A stretch of 43,121 nt of DNA, taken from positions 1 through 43,121 of the forward strand of contig JAEWFG010000091.1 of NCBI GenBank assembly GCA_023388935.1. Direction: 5' to 3'. The notes beneath the pieces are model-generated. The model saw only the letters and a list, made by a program, of their open reading frames with translations, did not search any database and was not told the origin of the DNA. Shown in pieces: positions 32,674 to 40,521 of the stretch. Position numbers and translations under genes: made by a program. This DNA comes from Pseudomonadota bacterium. Lineage in GTDB: Bacteria; Pseudomonadota; Alphaproteobacteria; Rhizobiales; Xanthobacteraceae. Within the stretch, counting starts at the first letter, position 1, and every line of letters starts with the position of its first letter.

Positions 32674-33615
32674 TCAGCCCCTCGTCGAGGTCAGCGGGGG
32701 GCCGAGGCTCTTCTTCAGGAGCGCGAACTGCTTCTTCAGCCGTGGAACCGCGAAGTCGGTGAAGGCGCGCACCTTCGGCACGGAGAGCCGGCCCTGCGGA
32801 CAGACCAGGTGAACCGGCATCTCCGGATCCTCGTCGCCGGCCAGCACGATCTTAAGCTCGCCGCGCGCCACCTGCTCAGCCACCTGATACGAGTACATCC
32901 GCGCCACGCCGCGCCCGGCGACGGCGGACGCCACGGCGGCGTAGGTGCTACTGACGGTGAGGCGCGGAGTGAACTGGACCGTGCGGGGCACCGACGAGTT
33001 TTTCGACGGCTTGAACGCCCACGAATTGGGAAGATGGGCCATCGCCACGACCTGATGTTTGGCGAGATCGCCGGGCTCCTCGATCCGCGGGTGCTGCTTG
33101 AGATAGCGCGGAGCCGTCACCACAACACGGCGGACCTCACCAATCCGCGTCGCCACCATTGCCGAGTCCGCGAGGGGAGCGATCCGCAGCGCGATATCGA
33201 CGCCCTCCTCGATCAGGATGACGGACCGGTCGGACAGCAACAGCTTTGCCGACACCGTCGGATAGGCGTCGAGAAACGCATCGAGGATCGGCCGCAGTAC
33301 CATCTCGCCCGAGACCACAGGCGCGGTGATCGTAAGCAGGCCACGGGGCGCCGTGCGTGGTCCGACCGCGATGTCGTCGGCCTCCTCGAGTTCGGTGAGC
33401 ACGCGGCGGCAGATCGCGACATAGCGCTCGCCCTCCTCGCTGAGCTTGATCGAGCGCGTCGTCCGGTGCAGCAACTCGGCGCCGACCCGCTGCTCCAGGA
33501 AAGCGATGGCCCGGCTCACCGCCGCCGGTGAACGACCGAGCTTGCGCCCGGCGGCCGCAAGGCTGCCCTCGTCCACCGCAAGGACGAATACTTTCATTGC
33601 ATCCAGACGATCCAT
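32674..33615 (-). CDS. LysR family transcriptional regulator
   Basis: This 313-residue regulator has an N-terminal winged helix-turn-helix (MDRLDAMKVFVLAVDEGSLA, AAGRKLGRSPAAVSRAIAFLE, up to about 60) and a periplasmic-binding-like effector domain from about 90. It belongs to the CrgA/DmlR-like subgroup by the RTTRSIKLSEEGERY motif. The ATG at 33615 gives the canonical start. It is divergent from the SDR-tautomerase-MFS operon across 201 bases that contain a T-N11-A dyad, so it most likely controls that operon and itself. Confidence 0.93.
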   Translation of the reverse strand: MDRLDAMKVFVLAVDEGSLAAAGRKLGRSPAAVSRAIAFLEQRVGAELLHRTTRSIKLSEEGERYVAICRRVLTELEEADDIAVGPRTAPRGLLTITAPVVSGEMVLRPILDAFLDAYPTVSAKLLLSDRSVILIEEGVDIALRIAPLADSAMVATRIGEVRRVVVTAPRYLKQHPRIEEPGDLAKHQVVAMAHLPNSWAFKPSKNSSVPRTVQFTPRLTVSSTYAAVASAVAGRGVARMYSYQVAEQVARGELKIVLAGDEDPEMPVHLVCPQGRLSVPKVRAFTDFAVPRLKKQFALLKKSLGPPLTSTRG

Positions 33616-33703
33616 GCCTTCCCGCCACCCCAGAGATTTCGGTGGCAAGCTAGGCCTTCGCCCCGGCCGCGACAACTGCCGCGGGGCGCCGATCCGGCAT
33701 TCA

Positions 33704-33716
33704 TTCGCGTCGCGAA
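33704..33716. promoter_or_regulatory. Candidate LysR-type operator
   Basis: TTCGCGTCGCGAA is a perfect dyad of T-N11-A form, the usual LysR-box geometry, roughly midway between the divergent LysR gene (start 33615) and the SDR gene (start 33817). Confidence 0.5.
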
Positions 33717-33816
33717 AGAGTGTCTGCCGGACAGCGCGTATTCGCAGTAGGGCCGCCGCGGCGTAACTCAGCACAGGCCAGCCGCTGCTGGCACGGATCA
33801 ACAACAGGAGCCCATC

Positions 33817-34526
33817 ATGGGTATCGAGCAAAAGGTCGCCATCATCACCGGTGCTTCGCAGGGCATCGGCGCCGCCCTGGTCCAGGGTTTTCGCGATCGC
33901 AACTACCGTGTCGTCGCAACGGCGCGCTCCATCAAGCCGTCTGGAGACGACGACGTGCTCGCGGTCCCCGGCGACATTGCCGACTGGAAGACCGCCGAGC
34001 GCGTGGTCTCGCAAGCGGTCGCCCGGTTCGGCCCGTCGACACGCTGGTCAGCAATGCCGGTATCTTTGTCGCAAAGCCGTTCACGCAGTACACCGCTGAG
34101 GACTACGCCACAGTGATGGGCATCAACGTCGCCGGCTTCTTCCGCCTGACACAGCTCGCCATCGCCGAAATGGAGAAGCAGGGCTCGGGCCACGTCGTCC
34201 AGATCACGACCACCCTGGTCGAGCAGGCCAATTCGAACGTCCCCTCGGTGCTGGCCTCGCTGAGCAAGGGCGGCCTCAGCGCCGCAACGAAGTCGCTCGC
34301 AATCGAATACGCCAAGCGCGGCATCCGCGTGAACGCGGTTTCGCCCGGCATCATCAAGTCGCCGATGCACCCCGTGGCGACGCACGCCCAGCTCGGCGCG
34401 CTGCACCCGGTCGGCCACATGGGCGAGATCTCCGACATCGTCGGTGCCGTGCTCTACCTCGAGCAGGCGAGCTTCGTCACAGGCGAGATCCTTCATGTCG
34501 ACGGCGGCCAGAGCGCCGGCCACTGA
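33817..34526 (+). pseudogene. SDR family oxidoreductase, frameshifted
   Basis: This is a classical short-chain dehydrogenase of about 236 residues split over two frames. Frame 1 begins at ATG 33817 after AGGAG and encodes VAIITGASQGIGAALVQGF (cofactor motif) up to VSQAVARFG. From 34035 another frame continues VDTLVSNAGIFVAKPF, the catalytic Ser/Thr region QITTTLVEQ, IRVNAVSPGIIKSPMH and a C-terminal VTGEILHVDGGQSAGH. At 34033-34034 only two bases stand where a codon (usually Arg) is expected, so one base is missing. The NxxxSxxxYxxxK set is unusual: a LSKGG segment replaces the typical YxxxK, leaving the Lys but no Tyr, so activity is doubtful even if repaired. It is first in an operon divergent from LysR. 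Confidence 0.85.
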
Positions 34527-34544
34527 GCGCCAGGGAGCGACGAG

Positions 34545-34781
34545 ATGCCCGTCGTCACCATTCAAGTGACCCGCGAGGGAACGACACCGGGAGCGGCGTC
34601 GCTGACCGCGAAGGAGAAGGCCGCGCTGATTAAGGGATCGAGCCAGCTCCTTCTCGACGTGCTCGGCAAGCCGCTCGATTCCACCTTCGTCGTAATCGAG
34701 GAAGTCGACACCGACAATTGGGGCTGGGGCGGCCTGCCCGCGCTGGAATTCCGGCGCCGCCGCGCAGCCCGGGCAGGATGA
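34545..34781 (+). CDS. Tautomerase (4-oxalocrotonate tautomerase-like)
   Basis: This 78-residue protein starts Met-Pro (MPVVTIQVTREG); after Met removal Pro1 is the general base of the tautomerase superfamily. LTAKEKAALIKGSSQLLLDVLGK forms the helix, and STFVVIEEVDTDNWGWGG matches the cis-CaaD/4-OT-like subgroup. The CAGGGA ribosome site lies about eight bases upstream. It sits 18 bases after the SDR gene and 30 before the MFS gene, so it is part of the same operon. The substrate is unknown. Confidence 0.9.
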   Translation: MPVVTIQVTREGTTPGAASLTAKEKAALIKGSSQLLLDVLGKPLDSTFVVIEEVDTDNWGWGGLPALEFRRRRAARAG

Positions 34782-34811
34782 TCCATGCGCCATCGCGCGC
34801 AGGAGGATGAC

Positions 34812-36077
34812 ATGACCAATGCAGATACGAAGCAACAAATCGAGAGCCGGCCGCATCAGCGGCCGGGATCGGCCTCACAACCGAGGAAGACGTCTTCACA
34901 GCAAGCTTCTTCGCAGCAGACTTGGCGATACGCCGTGGCGGGCTTGTCGGCATCGCTGGTTGGCCTCGGCCTCGCCCGCTTTTCCTACACGCCGCTGATC
35001 CCGGCCCTGATCGCAGCGAAGTGGTTCAGTGCGTCCGACGTCGTTTATCTCGGCGCGGCGAACCTTGCGGGCTATCTCGCCGGCGCGCTCGCCGCTCGGG
35101 CGACAGCCACCCGCTTTGGCGCGGTCCCAACACTGCGCGCGATGATGCTGCTCGCCACCCTCTCCTTCTTCGCCAGCTCATCGCCGGTGTCGTTCACCTG
35201 GTTCTTCGCATGGCGCTTCCTGTCCGGCCTTACCGGCGGCATCATCATGGTGCTGGCGGCCTCGGTTATCCTGCCGCACACCTCGCCCGCCAGGCGCGGC
35301 ATCGTCGGCGGCGTGATCTTTGCCGGCGTTGGTTTGGGCGTCGCGGCATCGGGCACGCTGGTGCCGCTGTTGCTTCAGCAGGGCTTGCAACAAAGCTGGT
35401 ACGGCCTCGGCGTACTCTCAGCCGTGCTCACGCTCGTGAGCTGGTGGAACTGGCCTGCCGAAGCAAAGAGTGACGCTGCGCCTTCGCATCCAGCGAAGCA
35501 CCATCAAGCCCCGCTCGCCGCCCGTGCGCTGCTGGTCCAATACGGCCTCAACGCTGTGGCGCTGGTGCCGCATATGGTCTTCATCGTCGACTTCGTGGCG
35601 CGCGGCCTCGGCCAGGGCCTTGCCGCGGGATCGCGCTACTGGGTGCTGTATGGCCTCGGTGCGATCGTCGGCCCGCTCGTGACCGGCCATCTCGGCGACC
35701 GGTCCGGCTTCGGACCGGCGCTGCGCGCCGCCTTCCTGATCGAGGCGGCCGCCGTGCTGCTCCCGACCGTCAGCACCGCGCCCCTTTCGCTGATCGTGTC
35801 GAGCGTCGTGGTCGGCGGCTTCACGCCCGGCATCGTGCCGCTGGTGCTCGGACGCATTCACGAGCTCGTCCCGCACGCTACCGAGCAGCAGCGTGCGACA
35901 TGGAGCCACGCCACCACCAGCTTTGCGCTGTTCCAGACCGCCGCCGCTTACGGCTTCTCCTGGATCTATGCGCAGACCGGCGGCGACTATCTGGTCCTGT
36001 TCGCACTTGGTGGCGGCGCCGCGGTGCTTGCGCTCGCGATCGATCTTGCGCTCGCGCTCACAACGCGCAAGGCATAA
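34812..36077 (+). CDS. YbfB/YjiJ family MFS transporter
   Basis: This 421-residue membrane protein has twelve predicted helices after a hydrophilic Gln/Ser-rich N-terminus. The opening VAGLSASLVGLGLARFSYTPLIPALI and LGAANLAGYLAGALAA are characteristic of the YbfB/YjiJ group, whose substrates are mostly unknown. The ATG at 34812 is supported by a perfect AGGAGG five bases upstream; the ATG at 34785 lacks this. It is last in the SDR-tautomerase-MFS operon controlled by the divergent LysR gene, and converges on the flavin monooxygenase gene with 18 bases between stops. Confidence 0.92.
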   Translation: MTNADTKQQIESRPHQRPGSASQPRKTSSQQASSQQTWRYAVAGLSASLVGLGLARFSYTPLIPALIAAKWFSASDVVYLGAANLAGYLAGALAARATATRFGAVPTLRAMMLLATLSFFASSSPVSFTWFFAWRFLSGLTGGIIMVLAASVILPHTSPARRGIVGGVIFAGVGLGVAASGTLVPLLLQQGLQQSWYGLGVLSAVLTLVSWWNWPAEAKSDAAPSHPAKHHQAPLAARALLVQYGLNAVALVPHMVFIVDFVARGLGQGLAAGSRYWVLYGLGAIVGPLVTGHLGDRSGFGPALRAAFLIEAAAVLLPTVSTAPLSLIVSSVVVGGFTPGIVPLVLGRIHELVPHATEQQRATWSHATTSFALFQTAAAYGFSWIYAQTGGDYLVLFALGGGAAVLALAIDLALALTTRKA

Positions 36078-36095
36078 TTGCGGGCGACGGCGCGA

Positions 36096-37556
36096 TCAGG
36101 AATACTGCATCACGCCGTCGTCGATCCGCCCGAAGCGCAAGGAGACGATGTCGAGGGCGTAGTTCTGGTACAGCCGCCACGGTTGTTTCGATCCCTGCTT
36201 CGGCATCTTCGCGACCGAACGCTGAACGTAGCTGGAGGTGAAATCGAGCGAAGGCTGTGCGGTGATCGTCGGATCGTCATTGTGCGGCATGCACTGGCGA
36301 AAATTGTGCCGGTCCATGTAGTTGATGAGCCGGCAGACATATTCACAGGTGAGATCGCATTTCAGCGTCCAGGACGCGTTGGTGTAGCCGAAGGCCGACG
36401 CCATATTCGGCACGTCGGCATACATCATGCCCTTGTAAGTCAGCGTGTTGGCGAAATCGACGGCGCGGCCGTCGACGCTGATCTCGAGGCCGCCGACGAC
36501 CTGGAGCACCAGCCCGGTCGCGGTGACGATGATATCGGCCACGAGCTCGCTGCCGTTCTTGAGGCGGATTCCATCCCTGGTGAAGGTGTCGATCTCGCTG
36601 GTGACGACGGTGGCGCGCTTGTCGCGGATCGCCTTGAACAGATCACCGTCGGGCACGAGACAGAGCCGCTGGTCCCAGGGATTGTAGCGCGGCGTGAAAT
36701 GGGTGGCGACGTCGTAGTCCGACCCGAGCGCCATCCTGACGCCGCTGAGGATCAACTGCTTGACGCGCGCCGGCTTGCGGCGGCTAAGCTGGAAGAAATA
36801 CATCCCCCACAGCACGTTGCGCCAGCGGATCAGATGGTAGGCGAGCCGCGCCGGCAGATTGCGGCGCAGCTTGTTGGCGACGGAGTCCTGCGCCGGCCGC
36901 GACACCACATAGGTCGGCGAGCGCTGCAGCATGATGACATCTGCCGCCTTCTTGGCGAGTTCCGGCACCAGCGTCACCGCCGTCGCCCCCGAGCCGATCA
37001 CCACCACGCGCTTGCCCGCGTAGTCGATGTCGTCGGTCCACTTCTGCGGGTGCACGATGCGGCCATTGAAGTCGGCTGCGCCCTTGAACTCGGGCGTATA
37101 GCCTTCCTCGTATTTGTAGTAACCGGCGCACATGAACAGGAAATTGCAGGTGAAGCGCACGATCTCGGTCGCGCCTTCGCCCGTAATGCGCTCCGCCTCG
37201 ACGGTCCAGCGTGCGTCCGGCGTCGACCACGCCGAGCGCTTGACGCGATGGCGGAAGCGGATGTGTTTCTCGATGCCGTTCTCGGCGGCGGTCTCGCGCA
37301 CATAGTTCAGGATTTGCGGCCCGTCCGCGATCGCCTTCGGATCGGTCCACGGCTTGAACGAATAGCCCAGCGTGAACATGTCGCTGTCGGAGCGGATGCC
37401 GGGATAGCGAAACAGGTCCCAGGTGCCGCCGATGCAATCGCGCCCCTCGAGAATCACGTAGCTCTTGCCCGGGCACTTGCTTTGCAAATGATAGCCCGCG
37501 CCGATGCCGGACAGGCCGGCCCCGACGATCAGCACGTCGAAATGTTCTTGCTGCAT
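36096..37556 (-). CDS. Flavin-containing monooxygenase / Baeyer-Villiger-type NAD(P)/FAD oxidoreductase
   Basis: This 486-residue enzyme has two dinucleotide-binding motifs: FAD site GAGLSGIGAGYHL at 12-24 and NADPH site VVVIGSGATAVTLVPELAKK in the middle. FNGRIVHPQKWTDDIDYAGK resembles the Baeyer-Villiger/FMO fingerprint, with WTD in place of the usual WP(D). It would oxygenate a ketone or heteroatom substrate. It stands alone, so its natural substrate is not indicated by neighbours; it converges with the MFS gene. The ATG at 37556 begins directly before the FAD motif. Confidence 0.92.
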   Translation of the reverse strand: MQQEHFDVLIVGAGLSGIGAGYHLQSKCPGKSYVILEGRDCIGGTWDLFRYPGIRSDSDMFTLGYSFKPWTDPKAIADGPQILNYVRETAAENGIEKHIRFRHRVKRSAWSTPDARWTVEAERITGEGATEIVRFTCNFLFMCAGYYKYEEGYTPEFKGAADFNGRIVHPQKWTDDIDYAGKRVVVIGSGATAVTLVPELAKKAADVIMLQRSPTYVVSRPAQDSVANKLRRNLPARLAYHLIRWRNVLWGMYFFQLSRRKPARVKQLILSGVRMALGSDYDVATHFTPRYNPWDQRLCLVPDGDLFKAIRDKRATVVTSEIDTFTRDGIRLKNGSELVADIIVTATGLVLQVVGGLEISVDGRAVDFANTLTYKGMMYADVPNMASAFGYTNASWTLKCDLTCEYVCRLINYMDRHNFRQCMPHNDDPTITAQPSLDFTSSYVQRSVAKMPKQGSKQPWRLYQNYALDIVSLRFGRIDDGVMQYS

Positions 37557-37663
37557 GATTCCCTCCGCCGGAAAGGATTGTCCAATCGGCGGTGCCTTTC
37601 GTCAACTGGCAATCCTCCTCGACTCAACCGCAACAACACTGGCAAGGCCGCCGCAAAAACAAC

Positions 37664-37689
37664 AAAGCCCCGGATCGCTCCGGAGCTTT
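37664..37689 (-). terminator. Intrinsic terminator after ahcY
   Basis: An 11-bp stem with one mismatch (AAAGCCCCGGA/TCCGGAGCTTT, TCGC loop) is followed on the minus strand by a T-rich stretch. It lies 28 bases past the ahcY stop. Confidence 0.75.
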
Positions 37690-37717
37690 GCGTCTATGAT
37701 CGATCGAGTTGATGATC

Positions 37718-39139
37718 TCAGTAGCGGTAGTGATCGCTCTTGTACGGACCTTCCTGCTTGACGCCAATGTAGTCGGCCTGGTCCTTGCGCAGCTCGGTGA
37801 GCTTGACGCCGATCTTGGCGAGGTGCAGGCGCGCGACCTTCTCGTCGAGCGTCTTCGGCAGCACGTAGACCTTCTTCCCGTACTTGCCATCCTTGTTATT
37901 GGCCCAGAGCTCGATCTGCGCCAGCGTCTGGTTGGTGAAGGACGCCGACATCACGAAGGACGGATGGCCCATCGCGTTGCCGAGGTTCACGAGGCGGCCT
38001 TCCGACAGCAGGATGATGCGGTGCTTGTCGGGGAACTCGATCTCGTCGACCTGCGGCTTGATATTGGTCCACTTCAGATTGCGCAGCGACGCGACCTGAA
38101 TCTCGTTGTCGAAGTGGCCAATGTTGCAGACGATGGCACGGTCCTTCATCGCGCGCATGTGCTCGATGGTCAGGATGTCCTTGTTGCCGGTCGCGGTGAC
38201 GAAGATGTCGGCACGGGGTGCGGCTTCCTCCATGGTCACGACCTCGTAGCCTTCCATCGCGGCCTGGAGCGCGCAGATCGGATCGATTTCCGAGACCATC
38301 ACGCGGCAGCCCGCCTGGCGCAGCGACGCGGCCGAGCCCTTGCCAACGTCACCGAAGCCCGCGACCATCGCGACCTTGCCCGACAGCATCACGTCGGTGC
38401 CGCGGCGGATGCCGTCGACGAGCGATTCACGGCAACCATAGAGGTTGTCGAACTTCGACTTGGTGACGCTGTCGTTGACGTTGATGGCGGGGAACAGCAG
38501 CGTGCCCTTGTTCGCCATCTCGTAGAGGCGGTGCACGCCCGTAGTGGTCTCTTCCGAGACGCCCTTGATGTTCTTGGCGATCTCGCCGAAGTAGCCTTTC
38601 GGCTTCTCCTTGAGGAGACGCTTGACCAGCGCGTAGAAGATCTCTTCTTCCTCGGAGCCCGGCTTGTCGAGGAAGGCGGTGTCGCCGTTCTCGGCGCGGA
38701 CGCCGGCATGCACCAGCATGGTGGCGTCGCCGCCGTCGTCGAGGATCATGTTCGGCGTGCCGCCGCCATGCCAGTCAAACAGCTTCGCGGTGTAGTCCCA
38801 GTATTCCGTCAGCGTCTCGCCCTTGACGGCGAAGACGGGGATGCCTGCAGCCGCGATCGCGGCAGCGGCGTGATCCTGCGTCGAATAGATGTTGCAGGAC
38901 ACCCAGCGGATGTCGGCGCCGAGCGCGGCCAGCGTCTCGATCAGCACCGCGGTCTGGATCGTCATGTGCAGGGAGCCGGCGATGCGCGCGCCCTTCAGCG
39001 GCTGCTTCGGGCCGAACTCCTCGCGGGTGGCCATCAGGCCGGGCATCTCGGTCTCGGCGAGCGAGATCTCCTTGCGGCCGAAATCGGCGAGCGAAATGTC
39101 CTTGACGATGTAATCGGTGAAGCCGGGCTTCGCGTTCAT
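37718..39139 (-). CDS. ahcY: Adenosylhomocysteinase (S-adenosylhomocysteine hydrolase)
   Basis: This 473-residue cytoplasmic enzyme hydrolyses S-adenosylhomocysteine to adenosine and homocysteine, removing the inhibitory product of methyltransferases. It has SLHMTIQTAVLIETL, CNIYSTQDHAAAAIA, NVNDSVTKSKFDNLYG and the NAD-binding GFGDVGKGSAASLR, and ends in SDHYRY as expected for the family. The length is typical of proteobacterial enzymes with the extra insertion. It follows metK on the same strand, with a palindromic repeat in the 124-base gap. Confidence 0.98.
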   Translation of the reverse strand: MNAKPGFTDYIVKDISLADFGRKEISLAETEMPGLMATREEFGPKQPLKGARIAGSLHMTIQTAVLIETLAALGADIRWVSCNIYSTQDHAAAAIAAAGIPVFAVKGETLTEYWDYTAKLFDWHGGGTPNMILDDGGDATMLVHAGVRAENGDTAFLDKPGSEEEEIFYALVKRLLKEKPKGYFGEIAKNIKGVSEETTTGVHRLYEMANKGTLLFPAINVNDSVTKSKFDNLYGCRESLVDGIRRGTDVMLSGKVAMVAGFGDVGKGSAASLRQAGCRVMVSEIDPICALQAAMEGYEVVTMEEAAPRADIFVTATGNKDILTIEHMRAMKDRAIVCNIGHFDNEIQVASLRNLKWTNIKPQVDEIEFPDKHRIILLSEGRLVNLGNAMGHPSFVMSASFTNQTLAQIELWANNKDGKYGKKVYVLPKTLDEKVARLHLAKIGVKLTELRKDQADYIGVKQEGPYKSDHYRY

Positions 39140-39164
39140 TGCGGAGGTTCCTGTTTGTTTAACT

Positions 39165-39256
39165 CGTCATTCCGGAGCGCTCGTGAAACGAGCGCCCCCG
39201 GAATCCAGCGGGTCGAGATTCCGGGTTCGCCGCTGTCGCGGCGCCCCGGAATGACG
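39165..39256. repeat. Palindromic intergenic repeat (Bradyrhizobium-type)
   Basis: This 92-base element is bounded by CGTCATTCCGG and CCGGAATGACG, which are exact inverted copies, with inner CCGGAAT/ATTCCGG arms forming further stem-loops. I recall elements with CATTCCGG ends as abundant dispersed repeats in Bradyrhizobium intergenic regions. It separates metK from ahcY and would form a strong structure in a shared transcript. Confidence 0.8.
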
Positions 39257-39263
39257 TCGGTAA

Positions 39264-40460
39264 TCAAAGCGCGCGCTTGAGCGGCTCAACGAGATCGGTC
39301 TTCTCCCAGGAGAAGCCGCCCTCGTTGTCCGGCGTGCGGCCGAAATGACCGTAGGCCGAGGTGCGCGCGTAGATTGGGCGGTTGAGGTCGAGATGGGTGC
39401 GAATGCCGCGCGGGGTGAGGTCCATCGCCTTGGCGGCCGCCTTCTCGAGCTGGTCCTCCGACACCTTACCCGTGCCGTGAGTGTCGATGTAGATCGACAG
39501 CGGACGCGCCACGCCGATGGCGTAGGCGAGCTGGAGCGTGCAGCGATCGGCGAGGCCGGCCGCGACGATGTTCTTGGCGACGTAGCGCGCCGCGTACGCA
39601 GCCGAACGATCAACCTTGGTCGGGTCCTTGCCGGAGAATGCGCCGCCGCCGTGCGGAGCCGCACCGCCATAGGTGTCGACGATGATCTTGCGACCGGTCA
39701 GGCCGGAGTCACCGTCGGGACCGCCGATGTAGAACTTACCGGTCGGGTTGATGTGCCAGATCGTCTTCGGCGTGATCCAGTCCTTCGGCAGCGCCTCGCG
39801 CACATAGGGCTCGACGATGTCGCGAATTTGCTTGGACGAAATGTCCTCGACCAGATGCTGATGCGACACCACGATCTCGCGCACGCTGACCGGCTTGCCG
39901 TTCTCGTACTGCACGGTGACCTGGCTCTTGGAGTCCGGGCCGAGCACCTTCTCCTTGCCGGAGTGACGGGCTTCGGAAATCAGCCGCAGAATCTTGTGAG
40001 CGTAGAAGATCGGCGCCGGCATCAGATCGGGCGTTTCGTTTGTGGCGTAACCGAACATGATGCCCTGGTCGCCTGCGCCCTCTTCCTTGACCTCGCCCGG
40101 CTGGAGCGCGTCGACGCCTTGCGCGATGTCCGCGGATTGCGGATGCAGCAAAATCTCGATGTCTGCCTTCTCCCAGTGGAAGCCTTCCTGCTCGTAGCCG
40201 ATGTCCTTGATCGCGGCACGCACGACGCTTTCGATCTGCTCGTTGGTGACGGACTTCGGACCGCGGGTCTCACCCGCGATCACCACCTTGTTGGTGGTCG
40301 CGAGCGTCTCGCAGGCGGCGCGTATCTGCCAGGGATCGATGCCGGCTTTCGGCCCTTCGCGGTAGAACAGATCGACGATCTCGTCGGAGATCCGGTCGCA
40401 GACCTTGTCGGGATGGCCCTCGGACACGGACTCGCTGGTGAAGAGATAAGACGCGCGCAT
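39264..40460 (-). CDS. metK: S-adenosylmethionine synthetase
   Basis: This 398-residue enzyme makes SAM from methionine and ATP. It has the N-terminal SVSEGHPDKVCDRISDE, the family signature GAGDQGIMFGYA, the second signature GGGAFSGKDPTKVDRSAAY with the P-loop-like glycines, and a standard length. GGGG lies about nine bases upstream of the ATG at 40460. It is placed between a helix-turn-helix/methyltransferase-like gene and ahcY, grouping SAM synthesis and recycling. The 61-base leader contains a small hairpin. Confidence 0.98.
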   Translation of the reverse strand: MRASYLFTSESVSEGHPDKVCDRISDEIVDLFYREGPKAGIDPWQIRAACETLATTNKVVIAGETRGPKSVTNEQIESVVRAAIKDIGYEQEGFHWEKADIEILLHPQSADIAQGVDALQPGEVKEEGAGDQGIMFGYATNETPDLMPAPIFYAHKILRLISEARHSGKEKVLGPDSKSQVTVQYENGKPVSVREIVVSHQHLVEDISSKQIRDIVEPYVREALPKDWITPKTIWHINPTGKFYIGGPDGDSGLTGRKIIVDTYGGAAPHGGGAFSGKDPTKVDRSAAYAARYVAKNIVAAGLADRCTLQLAYAIGVARPLSIYIDTHGTGKVSEDQLEKAAAKAMDLTPRGIRTHLDLNRPIYARTSAYGHFGRTPDNEGGFSWEKTDLVEPLKRAL

Positions 40461-40475
40461 CAGTAACCCCTTGTT

Positions 40476-40493
40476 CCGCCGCTAAGCCGGCGG
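40476..40493 (-). promoter_or_regulatory. Hairpin in the metK leader
   Basis: CCGCCG/CGGCGG arms of 6 bp with a six-base loop lie 15 bases upstream of the metK ATG. On the minus strand TTGACA (40525-40520) could be a -35 element placing the transcript start near 40485-40490, but no clear -10 is seen. The leader is too short and lacks the conserved bases I would expect of a SAM-II or SAM/SAH riboswitch. Confidence 0.3.
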
Positions 40494-40521
40494 GCGTTTG
40501 CGATGTTAACCTTGGATGATG

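Noticed and set aside
36078..37712. A 544-codon open frame opposite the flavin monooxygenase.
   Set aside because: It is antisense to a gene with two clear dinucleotide-binding motifs and shows no protein family features.
40461..40521. A SAM or SAH riboswitch before metK.
   Set aside because: The leader is only 61 bases with one simple hairpin, and I could not find the conserved bases or pseudoknot arms of SAM-II, SAM/SAH or SAH classes.
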